Assembly (NCBI GenBank): GCA_027008885.1
Contig: JALVDQ010000217.1
Coordinates: 1-11,146, forward strand
Origin: Thiotrichaceae bacterium
GTDB taxonomy: Bacteria; Pseudomonadota; Gammaproteobacteria; Thiotrichales; Thiotrichaceae
Reading direction: 5' to 3'
DNA: 11,146 nucleotides
In this document: positions 1-7,298 of the stretch, one piece after another
How positions within the stretch are numbered: position 1 is the stretch's first letter
How the letters are laid out: every line of letters begins with the position of its first letter
The notes under the pieces: model-generated
The model's input: only the letters and a program-made list of their open reading frames with translations
What the model was told of the DNA's origin: nothing
Databases searched by the model: none
Translations under genes and position numbers: made by a program

Positions 1-8
1 ACCTTTTG

Positions 9-41
9 AAAATATGTAAAAAACAGGGGGGGATGGGTTTA
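9..41 (+). repeat. 31-bp dispersed repeat, copy A (ompA 3' end)
   Basis: The plus strand reads A4-TATGT, A6, CA, G7, ATGGGTTTA. The final TTA is the reverse complement of the ompA stop codon (41-39), so the repeat starts at the end of that gene. In ompA mRNA it would appear as a C-rich then U-rich tail. There is no hairpin before the U-tract, so it is not a standard intrinsic terminator. Nothing else is seen in bases 1-38. Confidence 0.8.
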
Positions 42-1205
42 ACGTATTCTGATTTTAGCGACACTTTTTACTGTTATTTCAACCCGACGGTTAAGTGCCC
101 TGCCTCGCTCTGTTCTGTTATCGGCGATAGGTCTGGTTTCTCCCAAACCCTGGGTAGTAATTAACTGTCGATTGACTCCGCGTGAAGCAAGATAGGCGGC
201 TACCGCATTAGCTCTGGCGTATGAGAGGGACAGGTTTGCCTGATTACTGCCAATGCTGTCTGTATGTCCCACAACCCTGATTGACTTGATCATTTGATTA
301 TTTAAATCCTGGGCAAGCCTGTCGAGTGCATTTCTTCCGTCAAGAGTTAGCTGGGCGCTTCCCGAATCGAAATGTGAACCACCTGAGAGTGTTTTGTGCA
401 CAATTTTATATTGTGGTGCGGGTGGTGCAACGGGTTTCTGAATGACTACGGGTTTGGGGGCTGCTCTCTGGATTACAATTGGCTGTGGTTTTACAACAGG
501 TTGCACAACAGGCTGCGGCGGAACATACACATTAATTATATTCTCTGGTGGTTTTTTGGTATTGACAGGTTGTTTTTGAATCCTGTTCTGTTCGGATATA
601 AAAGAATGATCCCTGTACCTGGGGCTCCAGTTTACGCCAACGCTAAGATTGCTGATATCCTTGTCAAAATATTCATATTCTGATCGCAGGGTGAAGTTCT
701 CCGTCAGGTCATATTCCGCACCGATACCACCGAATACGGTAAGTTTGTTATTTTGCTTGCTGTTAACCGCGCCTTTGTCCTTATTGCTGAACTTGGCTAC
801 TCCAAGCTTGCCGAGTGGTCTGATGCCAGCAAATTTCACAGGTGAGTTATAGACAACATTGGCGCCAATCGCCTGATAATGAACTTTTCCGCTTTCACCA
901 ATATTGCTTTTGAGCCTGGCTTCACCAAAATCAGCCCAGAATGCTTCCAGTCCTACCTGGCGTGATACGTCAGTACCAACATAGATTTTCTTTGACATGT
1001 CTTTATTATCGGTGGTTTTCCAGGTATTCCCGCCATCTGGATCCATATCACTGATACCGAGACTGCCGCCGATGTACCATTGATCTGATAGTTTTTCCAG
1101 GGGATTGGCAGTAACCGAAGAAATAATACCTGCGAGTGCAGCGATACTCGCTACTGCCAACAGATCACTATATAAAAATTGTTTGTTATAAGTAAATTTT
1201 TTCAT
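39..1205 (-). CDS. OmpA-family outer-membrane protein (beta-barrel plus peptidoglycan-binding domain)
   Basis: A 388-residue exported protein that should sit in the outer membrane and bind peptidoglycan. Residues 1 to about 34 form a signal peptide with a plausible cut after VTA. Residues about 40-195 are an OmpA-like barrel rich in alternating aromatic and Gly residues, with a last strand near NLSVGVNW. Residues about 205-268 are a Pro/Val/Gln linker. Residues about 275-381 are an OmpA C-terminal domain. Asp316 in GHTDSIGS and Arg331, fifteen residues later in SYARAN, match the Asp/Arg pair that E. coli OmpA uses to bind diaminopimelate; GRALNRRVEI closes the domain. The first ATG follows an A-rich stretch without a strong ribosome binding site. 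The gene lies 40 nt downstream of the Ig-repeat gene on the same strand, so co-transcription is likely. Its stop codon abuts a copy of the 31-bp dispersed repeat. The domain call is firm; the physiological role is inferred. Confidence 0.93.
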   Translation of the reverse strand: MKKFTYNKQFLYSDLLAVASIAALAGIISSVTANPLEKLSDQWYIGGSLGISDMDPDGGNTWKTTDNKDMSKKIYVGTDVSRQVGLEAFWADFGEARLKSNIGESGKVHYQAIGANVVYNSPVKFAGIRPLGKLGVAKFSNKDKGAVNSKQNNKLTVFGGIGAEYDLTENFTLRSEYEYFDKDISNLSVGVNWSPRYRDHSFISEQNRIQKQPVNTKKPPENIINVYVPPQPVVQPVVKPQPIVIQRAAPKPVVIQKPVAPPAPQYKIVHKTLSGGSHFDSGSAQLTLDGRNALDRLAQDLNNQMIKSIRVVGHTDSIGSNQANLSLSYARANAVAAYLASRGVNRQLITTQGLGETRPIADNRTERGRALNRRVEITVKSVAKIRIR

Positions 1206-1221
1206 TTTTATTTTTTCTTTC

Positions 1222-1245
1222 TTTAGTTATTTAGTTATTTAGTTA
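1222..1245. repeat. Three perfect 8-bp tandem units (TTTAGTTA) between Ig gene and ompA
   Basis: Three exact copies of TTTAGTTA run directly up to the stop codon of the Ig-repeat gene at 1246-1248. Read on the coding (minus) strand, the 8-bp period places TAA in all three frames just after the gene's own stop. The array lies within the short spacer before ompA, so a change in copy number would alter the spacing between the two genes. Confidence 0.8.
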
Positions 1246-4200
1246 TTAATTGTGAATATTCCTGGATATGACTCTTTTACAGGCATTCATTAACAGGATC
1301 AGAAACAGCATGATCAGTGAAACGGGAGATGAGCTTCCCCCCAGGATTGTCTTTACTTTTTCTGATGAATTTTCTATGTCAATCGTGGTAATAGCGACCT
1401 TTCTACTATTGGTATCTTCTCCAGAAATGACGGTGATATGTTTTCCCTTGCCGGATTGCAGATTTTCCAGTGCGCAACTCCAGGCTCCGCTCGCATCTGA
1501 GGTCGTGTTACAACTTTCACCGTCTGGACCGAGAACGGTGATTGCAGTATCAGGGTCACTACTTCCTGTCACAGTAACAGAATCGGAAACAATGACTTCA
1601 TTTTCAACAGGGCTGCTAATAATCAGTGGAATAGCAGGAATCGTAATATTCTCGGTAAGCGTTGTCTGGTTTTGATTCGAGTCTACAGCCTTGATTGTTG
1701 CGGTATAAGGTCCTCCAACAGGTAGAGCGGGTAATTCACAACTCCAGTGACCTTCAGAATCTGCCACAGTACTGCATTCCTGTCCTGTTGGCATACTAAC
1801 AGTAACCGTTGTACCCGCAGTCGTGGTACCAATAAAAGTAGGTGTGGTATCTTCTGTGGTACTGTTATCTTGAGGTGCGATAACTGACAGTGGCAGTTTG
1901 TCGGTTGATATATTAACCACCTTTGCAGTTGAATTACCTATAGAATCCATTGTTGTTACAGTGAGCGTATAACTCTGGTCGAATGCAAGTGAAGTTAACT
2001 GACAGCTCCAATGGTTGCCTTCATCCGTAACTGCACTACAGCTACTACCATTTGAGGCAATAACTTTTACATTGGTTCCAGGGGTGCTGGTTCCCGATAC
2101 AAGCGGTTTAATACCGGAGATAACTGCATCATTAACGGGCTTGTCAATAATCAGCGGTATTTCAGGAATAGTCAGTTGATGGCTACTTGAATTGCTATTG
2201 CCTTCACTGTCCGTAGTCGTAACAGTCAGTGTATAAGGTCCACCACTGTGCGAAAGCGGAAGTGTGCAAATCCAGTTACCATTTGTATCTGTGGTCGTAT
2301 TACACTGAATGACCTGTCCACCTGTTGTCGGCATATTAATGCTGATGTTTGTATTTGGTTCACTTGTTCCTTTTATGGTTGGTGTGGTTGAATGCGCAAC
2401 AAAATTTTCATCAGCATCCAGATCTGTTATATCAATAGGCAAACTGGGCGTTTTTATCTTTCGTATCGTGCTTGTTTTATTCCCTGCTGAATCGCTTGCA
2501 GTAACCTCGACGGAAATTGTTTTTCCTTTTGCCAGAGGATCACCCAGAGCAATGCTCCAGTTGCCCTGAGCATCAGCAGTTGTCGTGTAGCTTTTGCCAT
2601 CCGGTTGGACACTCAGCTTGACTGTAGCCCCAGGCTCGGTAGTGCCGTTAAATACAGGTGTGGTACTTGATACCAGCTGGTTTTCCTCGGGACTGTCAAT
2701 ATCCAGGGATATATTCGGGATAGTTAGCTCATGTGTGCTCGAATTGCTGTTTCCAGCCGCATCCGTTGCAGTGACGCTTAGTGTATATGGACCACCTGCG
2801 GGAGATATGGGCAAGGTACAGCTCCAGTTTCCATCCGCATCTGTCGTTGTGGTACATTCTATACTTTTTCCATTGCTGGTTGGCATGCTGATTGTAATCG
2901 TGACATTGGGCTTACTCTTTCCCTTAATTGTGGGAGTCGTAGAATGTGCCAGACCTGTGGCATCAGCATCCAGATCAGTGACTTCAATTGGTAAATCAGG
3001 TGTCTTGAATGTTAAGGTTTTACTTGCCTGATTTTGGTATTCATCTTCCGCTGTTATCAGAACTGACGTGCTTACTCCCATGGGGAATTTGTCCAGCTGA
3101 ATACTCCAGTCACCATTTTCATCTGCATTGCCGGAGTAAACTTTTCCAGCGGGTAATACCTTCAGCGTAACACTGGCATTGGCGTCTGTTTTTCCCTGAT
3201 AAAGCGGTGCTGGATTCGATACTGTTTCATTATCCGCAGGCGTAATATTGGCAAGCAGAACAACACTGTCCTTGGTGATTTCTTTGCTCAGTGTTGAAAT
3301 ATTTCCATTTGTATCTGTTGCTGTGATCAGCACGGTGATCAAACCCTCATCCAGACTGCTTAAATCAGTAGCGTCAGAGTCTATGTTCCAGTTGCCATCA
3401 TCATCTGCGTTGAGTGTTTTAGGCGGGTTAAGCTTGTTGCCATTGCTATCGGTAAAATCAATAACAAGTGATGCGTTTGCTGCTGCGTGACCTGAAAAGG
3501 CAACTGCATTTACCTCGCTTGCGCTAAGCACATCATCATCTGCAATGTTTGCATCATCCAGTTCAACCGGTGTGGTAACCATTACGGTAGAGGTTGCGGT
3601 ATTACTTGGTATTGCATGTTCATCAATTACCTGAAGTGTAATTTTGCGTGTTTCAATGCTTGCATGTGTGTCAGAATTTTTAAACTGAATCTGCTTTAAG
3701 GCTGTTTTATAACTACTGGTTGCGGCAGATCCTCTCAGGTATATTTTTGTATCCGAAGATTCTTCTTCATCCACACTGATGGCCGCGGGCAAGTTGACTG
3801 GATCTGCAACTTCAAGCTTATCGCCCTCATGCGGGTTGGTTAAGGTAATAATTGCCTCTTGCAATTGAGTAAAATCATCGCCTTCAATTGTGACATCGCT
3901 ATCTGTCAACTTAGTTGCGACGCTACCTAATATATAAAGTTGCTTATACCCATTACCTGTAGGGTCAGAGCTGTCATCTGCATCAATGTCAATTGCAGGC
4001 ACGGGGACATCATCAAGTTGATAACCTGTTCTTAGTGTCACCGTATCGCCGGGCAAAATATGTTCAAATTTAAAGGCGATTGAAATAGAGTCATCTGCCG
4101 TATTTGATCCCACCTGCTTGAGTAAGCCTGCCCCCGTATAGACATCAACAGGGTTGCGATTTTGCTTGCCACCATAGGTGACGCGTGAGTTTTCACCATA

Positions 4201-4911
4201 GCCATTGAGCGTTAGGGTAGACTCGGCAAAAATCCCCGGTTTTGCATTTTGTTTTGCTGATACGGCAGAGACGCCATTGCCATCGGAACCCTGCGAGATA
4301 ATAGTATTGATGGTGTCATATCTTGAGCTGTCACCATTATTATGTTCGGCATTATTCTGCGGGTTAATGGTGCGCATATAGTACACCTGTTTCATCTCGG
4401 ATGAGGTGGTGTTTGTAAGGCTGACATCAATTACCAGAGCGGTTCCAGACATATAGATGTGGTAGACCTGTTTAATTTCCAGACCCTGTATGTCACCTTT
4501 CCAGCTTACACTCTGATATTTGTCAGTTGTTTTGAAACTTCCTGATTCTAATTGACCACTGATTTCTGGTGATGATGAATTATTGTTATTAAATGCCTTG
4601 CCATCAAAACCCACACCCCAACCTTCTTCATCCAGTGGACCAGATTGTAAAATAAAATCACCATTATAGGCATTTACCCCGCCTGTTGGATAATTGATAA
4701 ATCCAAGATAACTATTATTAGATATACCACTACGACTTTTTACATCAGATCCAAAGGCACCGTCAGAGCCAATACCTACCTCGATATTATCACCATACAA
4801 GAAGGCATTGGCAGAACTACCTGTTCCTGAAATTTCAGCACTCGCATTAAAAGAAACACACAGTGATGCGCCTGCAATAACTGCATGGCATAATCTTGAA
4901 TTAAACTCCAT
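1246..4911 (-). CDS. Large secreted Ig-like repeat protein with GlyGly-CTERM-like tail
   Basis: A 1221-residue surface or secreted protein, probably structural or adhesive. Residues 1-26 are a signal peptide (cut after ASA). Residues about 27-305 are a Gly/Asn/Ser-rich beta domain that I do not recognise. Residues about 310-450 resemble a cadherin-like repeat (DFTQLQEAIITLTNP, then a strand ending in TSTVMV). Residues about 460-1185 hold eight Ig-like repeats of about 88-93 residues, each with a TP-x-x-x-G-x-(S/T)-x-P-like turn and a D-x-x-G-x-W core. Five repeats (numbers 3, 5, 6, 7, 8) carry a CX11C pair across the core hairpin. The C-terminus has ILGGSSSP, a hydrophobic segment and a basic end (ACKRVISR), matching the three-part form of GlyGly-CTERM sorting signals. 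A stop codon directly precedes the ATG, so no longer start exists. Upstream is G-rich (GGGGG) rather than a standard ribosome binding site. Ligand and exact location are unknown. Confidence 0.85.
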   Translation of the reverse strand: MEFNSRLCHAVIAGASLCVSFNASAEISGTGSSANAFLYGDNIEVGIGSDGAFGSDVKSRSGISNNSYLGFINYPTGGVNAYNGDFILQSGPLDEEGWGVGFDGKAFNNNNSSSPEISGQLESGSFKTTDKYQSVSWKGDIQGLEIKQVYHIYMSGTALVIDVSLTNTTSSEMKQVYYMRTINPQNNAEHNNGDSSRYDTINTIISQGSDGNGVSAVSAKQNAKPGIFAESTLTLNGYGENSRVTYGGKQNRNPVDVYTGAGLLKQVGSNTADDSISIAFKFEHILPGDTVTLRTGYQLDDVPVPAIDIDADDSSDPTGNGYKQLYILGSVATKLTDSDVTIEGDDFTQLQEAIITLTNPHEGDKLEVADPVNLPAAISVDEEESSDTKIYLRGSAATSSYKTALKQIQFKNSDTHASIETRKITLQVIDEHAIPSNTATSTVMVTTPVELDDANIADDDVLSASEVNAVAFSGHAAANASLVIDFTDSNGNKLNPPKTLNADDDGNWNIDSDATDLSSLDEGLITVLITATDTNGNISTLSKEITKDSVVLLANITPADNETVSNPAPLYQGKTDANASVTLKVLPAGKVYSGNADENGDWSIQLDKFPMGVSTSVLITAEDEYQNQASKTLTFKTPDLPIEVTDLDADATGLAHSTTPTIKGKSKPNVTITISMPTSNGKSIECTTTTDADGNWSCTLPISPAGGPYTLSVTATDAAGNSNSSTHELTIPNISLDIDSPEENQLVSSTTPVFNGTTEPGATVKLSVQPDGKSYTTTADAQGNWSIALGDPLAKGKTISVEVTASDSAGNKTSTIRKIKTPSLPIDITDLDADENFVAHSTTPTIKGTSEPNTNISINMPTTGGQVIQCNTTTDTNGNWICTLPLSHSGGPYTLTVTTTDSEGNSNSSSHQLTIPEIPLIIDKPVNDAVISGIKPLVSGTSTPGTNVKVIASNGSSCSAVTDEGNHWSCQLTSLAFDQSYTLTVTTMDSIGNSTAKVVNISTDKLPLSVIAPQDNSTTEDTTPTFIGTTTAGTTVTVSMPTGQECSTVADSEGHWSCELPALPVGGPYTATIKAVDSNQNQTTLTENITIPAIPLIISSPVENEVIVSDSVTVTGSSDPDTAITVLGPDGESCNTTSDASGAWSCALENLQSGKGKHITVISGEDTNSRKVAITTIDIENSSEKVKTILGGSSSPVSLIMLFLILLMNACKRVISRNIHN

Positions 4912-4976
4912 CTAGCTAGCCCCCAAGCCCGCTCAGTTTATTATTTTTTATGGATAAACTTCGTCCTTTTCCCCTA

Positions 4977-4989
4977 CGACACATTGTCG
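4977..4989. promoter_or_regulatory. Operator-like palindrome CGACA-CAT-TGTCG
   Basis: A perfect 5-bp inverted repeat with a 3-nt centre lies in the divergent spacer. It sits where transcription from the candidate promoter at 4990-5016 would begin. Its size and place suit a small repressor site, but no regulator is encoded nearby and a 5-bp arm can arise by chance. Confidence 0.25.
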
Positions 4990-5016
4990 ATATTAAATAG
5001 ATCATAATTTAGTCAA
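4990..5016 (-). promoter_or_regulatory. Candidate promoter for the Ig-repeat/ompA unit
   Basis: Read on the minus strand there is a -35-like TTGACT (5016-5011) and a -10-like TAATAT (4995-4990), separated by 15 bp. This spacing is shorter than ideal. It would give an untranslated leader of roughly 70 nt before the ATG at 4911. The surrounding spacer is AT-rich. This is a pattern match only. Confidence 0.35.
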
Positions 5017-5080
5017 TATGAATCCTGCATGAATAAAATTATTATTTTTTGTGCAATAGCCTCATAAAAGTTAATATCTG

Positions 5081-5086
5081 TATAAT
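5081..5086 (+). promoter_or_regulatory. rdgB: Candidate -10 box of the rdgB promoter
   Basis: A perfect TATAAT lies 89 nt upstream of the rdgB ATG. No good -35 hexamer is present at 16-18 bp, so the promoter would be weak or activator-dependent. Transcription would begin near 5093, placing the 31-bp dispersed repeat (5131-5161) in the leader. Confidence 0.4.
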
Positions 5087-5130
5087 CACAGCGAGGATGC
5101 TCCGGTTTTCAGAGTTTGCTTATCCTCTGC

Positions 5131-5161
5131 ATACCCATCCCCCCCTTTTTTTATATATTTT
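5131..5161 (-). repeat. 31-bp dispersed repeat, copy D (rdgB leader)
   Basis: On the minus strand this reads A4-TATAT, a seven-base A-tract, G7, ATGGGTAT. It matches the three other copies in the window, except that the CA usually found before the G-run is missing. It ends 3 nt before the rdgB ribosome binding site (GAGG at 5165-5168), so in rdgB mRNA it would appear as a C-run followed by a U-run. Confidence 0.75.
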
Positions 5162-5174
5162 ACCGAGGTTTCAA

Positions 5175-5771
5175 ATGACAAATAAGGTGGTACTTGCAAG
5201 CGGCAACCAGGGCAAGTTACGGGAATTTTTCCGTATACTTGGCAACGCAGGCTTTGAGATAGTCCCGCAATCTGATTACGATGTCGTTGACGTTCCCGAA
5301 ACAGGCTTAACTTTTGTAGAAAACGCCATTATCAAGGCTCGCAATGCATCCAGACAAACGGGTTTGCCCGCACTTGCAGATGATTCAGGGATTGAAGTAG
5401 ATGCACTCAATGGACGCCCCGGAATCTATTCTGCGCGTTATTCAGGAAAAGGTGATGATGCGAACAATCAGAAGCTGCTTGATGAGATGCAAGATGTGCC
5501 CGATAATAAACGCAGTGCACGTTTCCGTTGCTGTATCGTCTATATGCGCCATGCCGAAGATCCGTCTCCATTGATTGCAGATGCAAGCTGGGAAGGCATG
5601 ATTATGCGTCAGTTATCCGGTGCGAATGGCTTTGGCTATGATCCACTGTTTTTTGTGCCAACGCATGGAGTCAGTTCGGCAGAACTATCAGCAGATGAAA
5701 AAAATGCCATCAGTCATCGTGGCAAAGCCTTGCAGCAAATCCTGGGGCTTATGCAAAAAGCCAGATTATAA
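5175..5771 (+). CDS. rdgB: RdgB/HAM1-family dITP/XTP pyrophosphatase
   Basis: A 198-residue cytosolic enzyme that hydrolyses non-canonical purine triphosphates (dITP, ITP, XTP) to monophosphate and pyrophosphate, keeping deaminated bases out of DNA and RNA. The family is clear from [12 protein letters not shown] (7-18, triphosphate loop), [11 protein letters not shown] (46-56), [17 protein letters not shown] (67-83, with catalytic-site acids D69/D70), GYDPLFF (154-160) and SHRGKA (180-185). Length matches E. coli RdgB (about 197). The ATG at 5175 is chosen because the family's N-terminus starts right before the first strand and GAGG (5165-5168) is well spaced. The frame stays open upstream to 5049, but that stretch translates the dispersed repeat and resembles no RdgB. 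It is first in a likely operon with the acyltransferase and CAP lipoprotein genes. Confidence 0.96.
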   Translation: MTNKVVLASGNQGKLREFFRILGNAGFEIVPQSDYDVVDVPETGLTFVENAIIKARNASRQTGLPALADDSGIEVDALNGRPGIYSARYSGKGDDANNQKLLDEMQDVPDNKRSARFRCCIVYMRHAEDPSPLIADASWEGMIMRQLSGANGFGYDPLFFVPTHGVSSAELSADEKNAISHRGKALQQILGLMQKARL

Positions 5772-5796
5772 TGGAGCAAACAGGAGCATAATAACA

Positions 5797-6558
5797 GTGT
5801 TTAACAAGATTCTTCTCTATATTCGTGCCACCATATTCTGGGCAGGTTTTGCATTAAGCACTGCATTAACAGGCTTGATCACCCCCTTTTTGTTACCATT
5901 CTCGCAGGAAACCTGCTATCGCATTTTGCGTCCCTGGACCAACTTTAATATCTGGTGGCTAAAATTAAGCTGCGGAGTTAAATACAATATTCTGGGCAGA
6001 GAGAATATTGATTTAAAACGCAATGGTATTATCCTTGCAAATCATCAATCAACCTGGGAGACGATGATGATTCCGACCCTGTTTCCGCCCATTTCCTGGG
6101 TATTAAAAAAAGAGCTGTTTAAAATACCTTTTTTTGGCTGGGCACTATCGCGCGTCAAACCCATTGCAATTGACCGAAATGCGGGCAGATCCGCAGTGGA
6201 TCAGGTGAAACAAAAGGGCAAACAGCGTCTTGATGAAGGTAACTGGGTTTGTATTTTTCCTGAAGGCACCCGCGTAAAACCCGGGCATAAAGAACGTTAT
6301 CGCATGGGCGGAGCGTTACTCGCAGAATATTGCGCCGAACACTCTGACGACGGCAAAGGCTACCCTGTTTACCCATTAGCCCATAACGCCGGAGAATGCT
6401 GGCCACGACACAGTTATATTAAACTTCCCGGAACAATTACGGTCAGTATAGGGAAACCTTTTACGGTTGAAGGGCTAAACCCAAACGATATTAATAATAA
6501 GGTAAGAACATGGATCGAAAAAGAAATAGAAAAAATGCCACCTGCGGTCAGCAAATAA
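5797..6558 (+). CDS. plsC: 1-acyl-sn-glycerol-3-phosphate acyltransferase (PlsC/LPLAT family)
   Basis: A 253-residue inner-membrane-associated enzyme that should acylate lysophosphatidic acid to phosphatidic acid in phospholipid synthesis. A hydrophobic N-terminal segment (about residues 5-35) precedes the domain. Motif I is NHQSTWE (82-88); the catalytic pair is His83 with Glu88, an HX4E form of the usual HX4D. Later come PIAIDRN (122-128) and FPEGTR (154-159), the glycerol-phosphate binding motifs. The GTG at 5797 is preferred: AGGAG lies at 5782-5786 and the upstream frame only shadows the end of rdgB. It starts 25 nt after the rdgB stop and overlaps the next gene by 49 nt, which suggests co-transcription and perhaps translational coupling. 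The family is certain; a related lysophospholipid acyltransferase specificity cannot be excluded. Confidence 0.92.
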   Translation: MFNKILLYIRATIFWAGFALSTALTGLITPFLLPFSQETCYRILRPWTNFNIWWLKLSCGVKYNILGRENIDLKRNGIILANHQSTWETMMIPTLFPPISWVLKKELFKIPFFGWALSRVKPIAIDRNAGRSAVDQVKQKGKQRLDEGNWVCIFPEGTRVKPGHKERYRMGGALLAEYCAEHSDDGKGYPVYPLAHNAGECWPRHSYIKLPGTITVSIGKPFTVEGLNPNDINNKVRTWIEKEIEKMPPAVSK

Positions 6559-7157
6559 CTCGCTATCTCATTGTTTTTCTGGGATTTAGTCTTCTCTTTT
6601 CCTGCACTCATCAGGAAAAGCAGATTATTGACCATGCTCCGGTTTTTCATCAGGGAAACAACTCAAATGAAGGACTCAGCATGCAGCAACGCTTTGCAGA
6701 CATTTTGAGTGTCCATAACCAGGTGCGCAGCAGACATAATCTGCCACCTTTAAGATGGTCAAAAAAACTGGCTGAATATTCACTGCAATGGGCAAACCAC
6801 CTCGGCAAAGGCAGGCAGTGTCAAATGTATCATCGTGGCGGAAATCCGCCGTATGGAGAAAACCTGTATATTTCTTCTGCTGAAGTCTGGAGGGATGAAA
6901 CAGGTCGGGAAGTAGAGCGGCGAATTAGTCCGGTGACCATTAAAGAAGTTGTCAACGCCTGGGCAAGCGAAGAAAAGTATTATGATTACCAGCATAACCG
7001 CTGCCAGCCAGGGCAACAATGCGGTCACTATACCCAGATCGTCTGGCGGGATACAAAAGAGGTTGGCTGTGCCATGAAAGTTTGTGCGGATAAATCACAG
7101 ACCTGGGTATGCAGCTATAATCCACCGGGAAATTATGTGGGAGACAGACCTTATTAA
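6510..7157 (+). CDS. CAP/SCP (PR-1-like) domain lipoprotein
   Basis: A 215-residue predicted lipoprotein with a CAP domain. A basic, unusually long n-region (RKRNRK) leads into a hydrophobic stretch and a lipobox LLFSC with Cys32, so it should be lipid-anchored in the envelope. The CAP domain (about 62-215) has HNQVRSRHNLPPL (69-81), YGENLY (115-120), W-x-x-E (151-154), GHYTQIVW (172-179), VGCA (185-188) and YNPPGNYVGDRPY (203-215). The CAP-cavity tetrad is complete: His108, Glu117, Glu154, His173. Six Cys in the domain (104, 165, 171, 187, 192, 201) allow disulfides. The overall look is close to plant PR-1 and eukaryotic SCP proteins. No other start codon lies between 6510 and the lipobox. 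It overlaps plsC by 49 nt. The activity of bacterial CAP proteins is mostly unknown, so no reaction is assigned. Confidence 0.9.
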   Translation: MDRKRNRKNATCGQQITRYLIVFLGFSLLFSCTHQEKQIIDHAPVFHQGNNSNEGLSMQQRFADILSVHNQVRSRHNLPPLRWSKKLAEYSLQWANHLGKGRQCQMYHRGGNPPYGENLYISSAEVWRDETGREVERRISPVTIKEVVNAWASEEKYYDYQHNRCQPGQQCGHYTQIVWRDTKEVGCAMKVCADKSQTWVCSYNPPGNYVGDRPY

Positions 7158-7194
7158 AAAACCTTAATCCTGAAAGTAATATCTAAAATAATTA

Positions 7195-7223
7195 TTGATG
7201 TATAAATTGTAAGCAATTAGAAT
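7195..7223 (+). promoter_or_regulatory. Candidate sigma70-type promoter for the MscS-like gene
   Basis: TTGATG (7195-7200) and TAGAAT (7218-7223) are separated by exactly 17 bp in the AT-rich 141-nt gap between the CAP lipoprotein gene and the channel gene. Transcription would start near 7230, leaving a leader of about 70-120 nt depending on the start codon used. It suggests that the channel is transcribed at least partly apart from the rdgB group. Confidence 0.45.
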
Positions 7224-7298
7224 CCCGCGGCGTCAAATCAACATGCAACAGTTTTTGCTTATTAAAACAGGGGAAAGTTAAAGTTTTTACACTTCAAA

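Larger units (their letters stand above)
4912..5174. other. Divergent intergenic region (263 nt) between Ig gene and rdgB
   Basis: This is the longest gene-free stretch. It holds the candidate minus-strand promoter and operator-like palindrome (4977-5016), the candidate rdgB -10 box (5081-5086), a possible leader hairpin (GAGGAT at 5093-5098 with ATCCTC at 5122-5127), dispersed repeat copy D (5131-5161) and the rdgB ribosome binding site (5165-5168). No convincing small ORF is seen. Confidence 0.6.

Noticed and set aside
26..37. G-quadruplex in the G-rich part of the dispersed repeat
   Set aside because: Only two G-runs are present (G6-7 and GGG), while an intramolecular quadruplex needs four; a bimolecular form is possible but unsupported.
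9..41. Intrinsic terminator after ompA
   Set aside because: A T-tract exists on the coding strand, but no GC-rich hairpin precedes it; the C-run has no matching G-run downstream of the ompA coding end.
2594..3031. Plus-strand open frames of up to 145 codons inside the Ig-repeat gene
   Set aside because: They recur at the spacing of the Ig repeats on the opposite strand, show no domain or ribosome binding site, and are antisense shadows of a clearly coding gene.
1468..3400. Regularly spaced similar blocks that could suggest a CRISPR or tandem DNA repeat array
   Set aside because: The period is about 265-280 bp, similarity is at protein level and the frame is open throughout; these are Ig-like protein domains.
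7262..7282. Possible fifth, decayed copy of the 31-bp repeat (AAAACAGGGG followed by AAAGTTA)
   Set aside because: Only about ten bases match; the ATGGGT block and the A4-TAT part are missing, so chance similarity is more likely.
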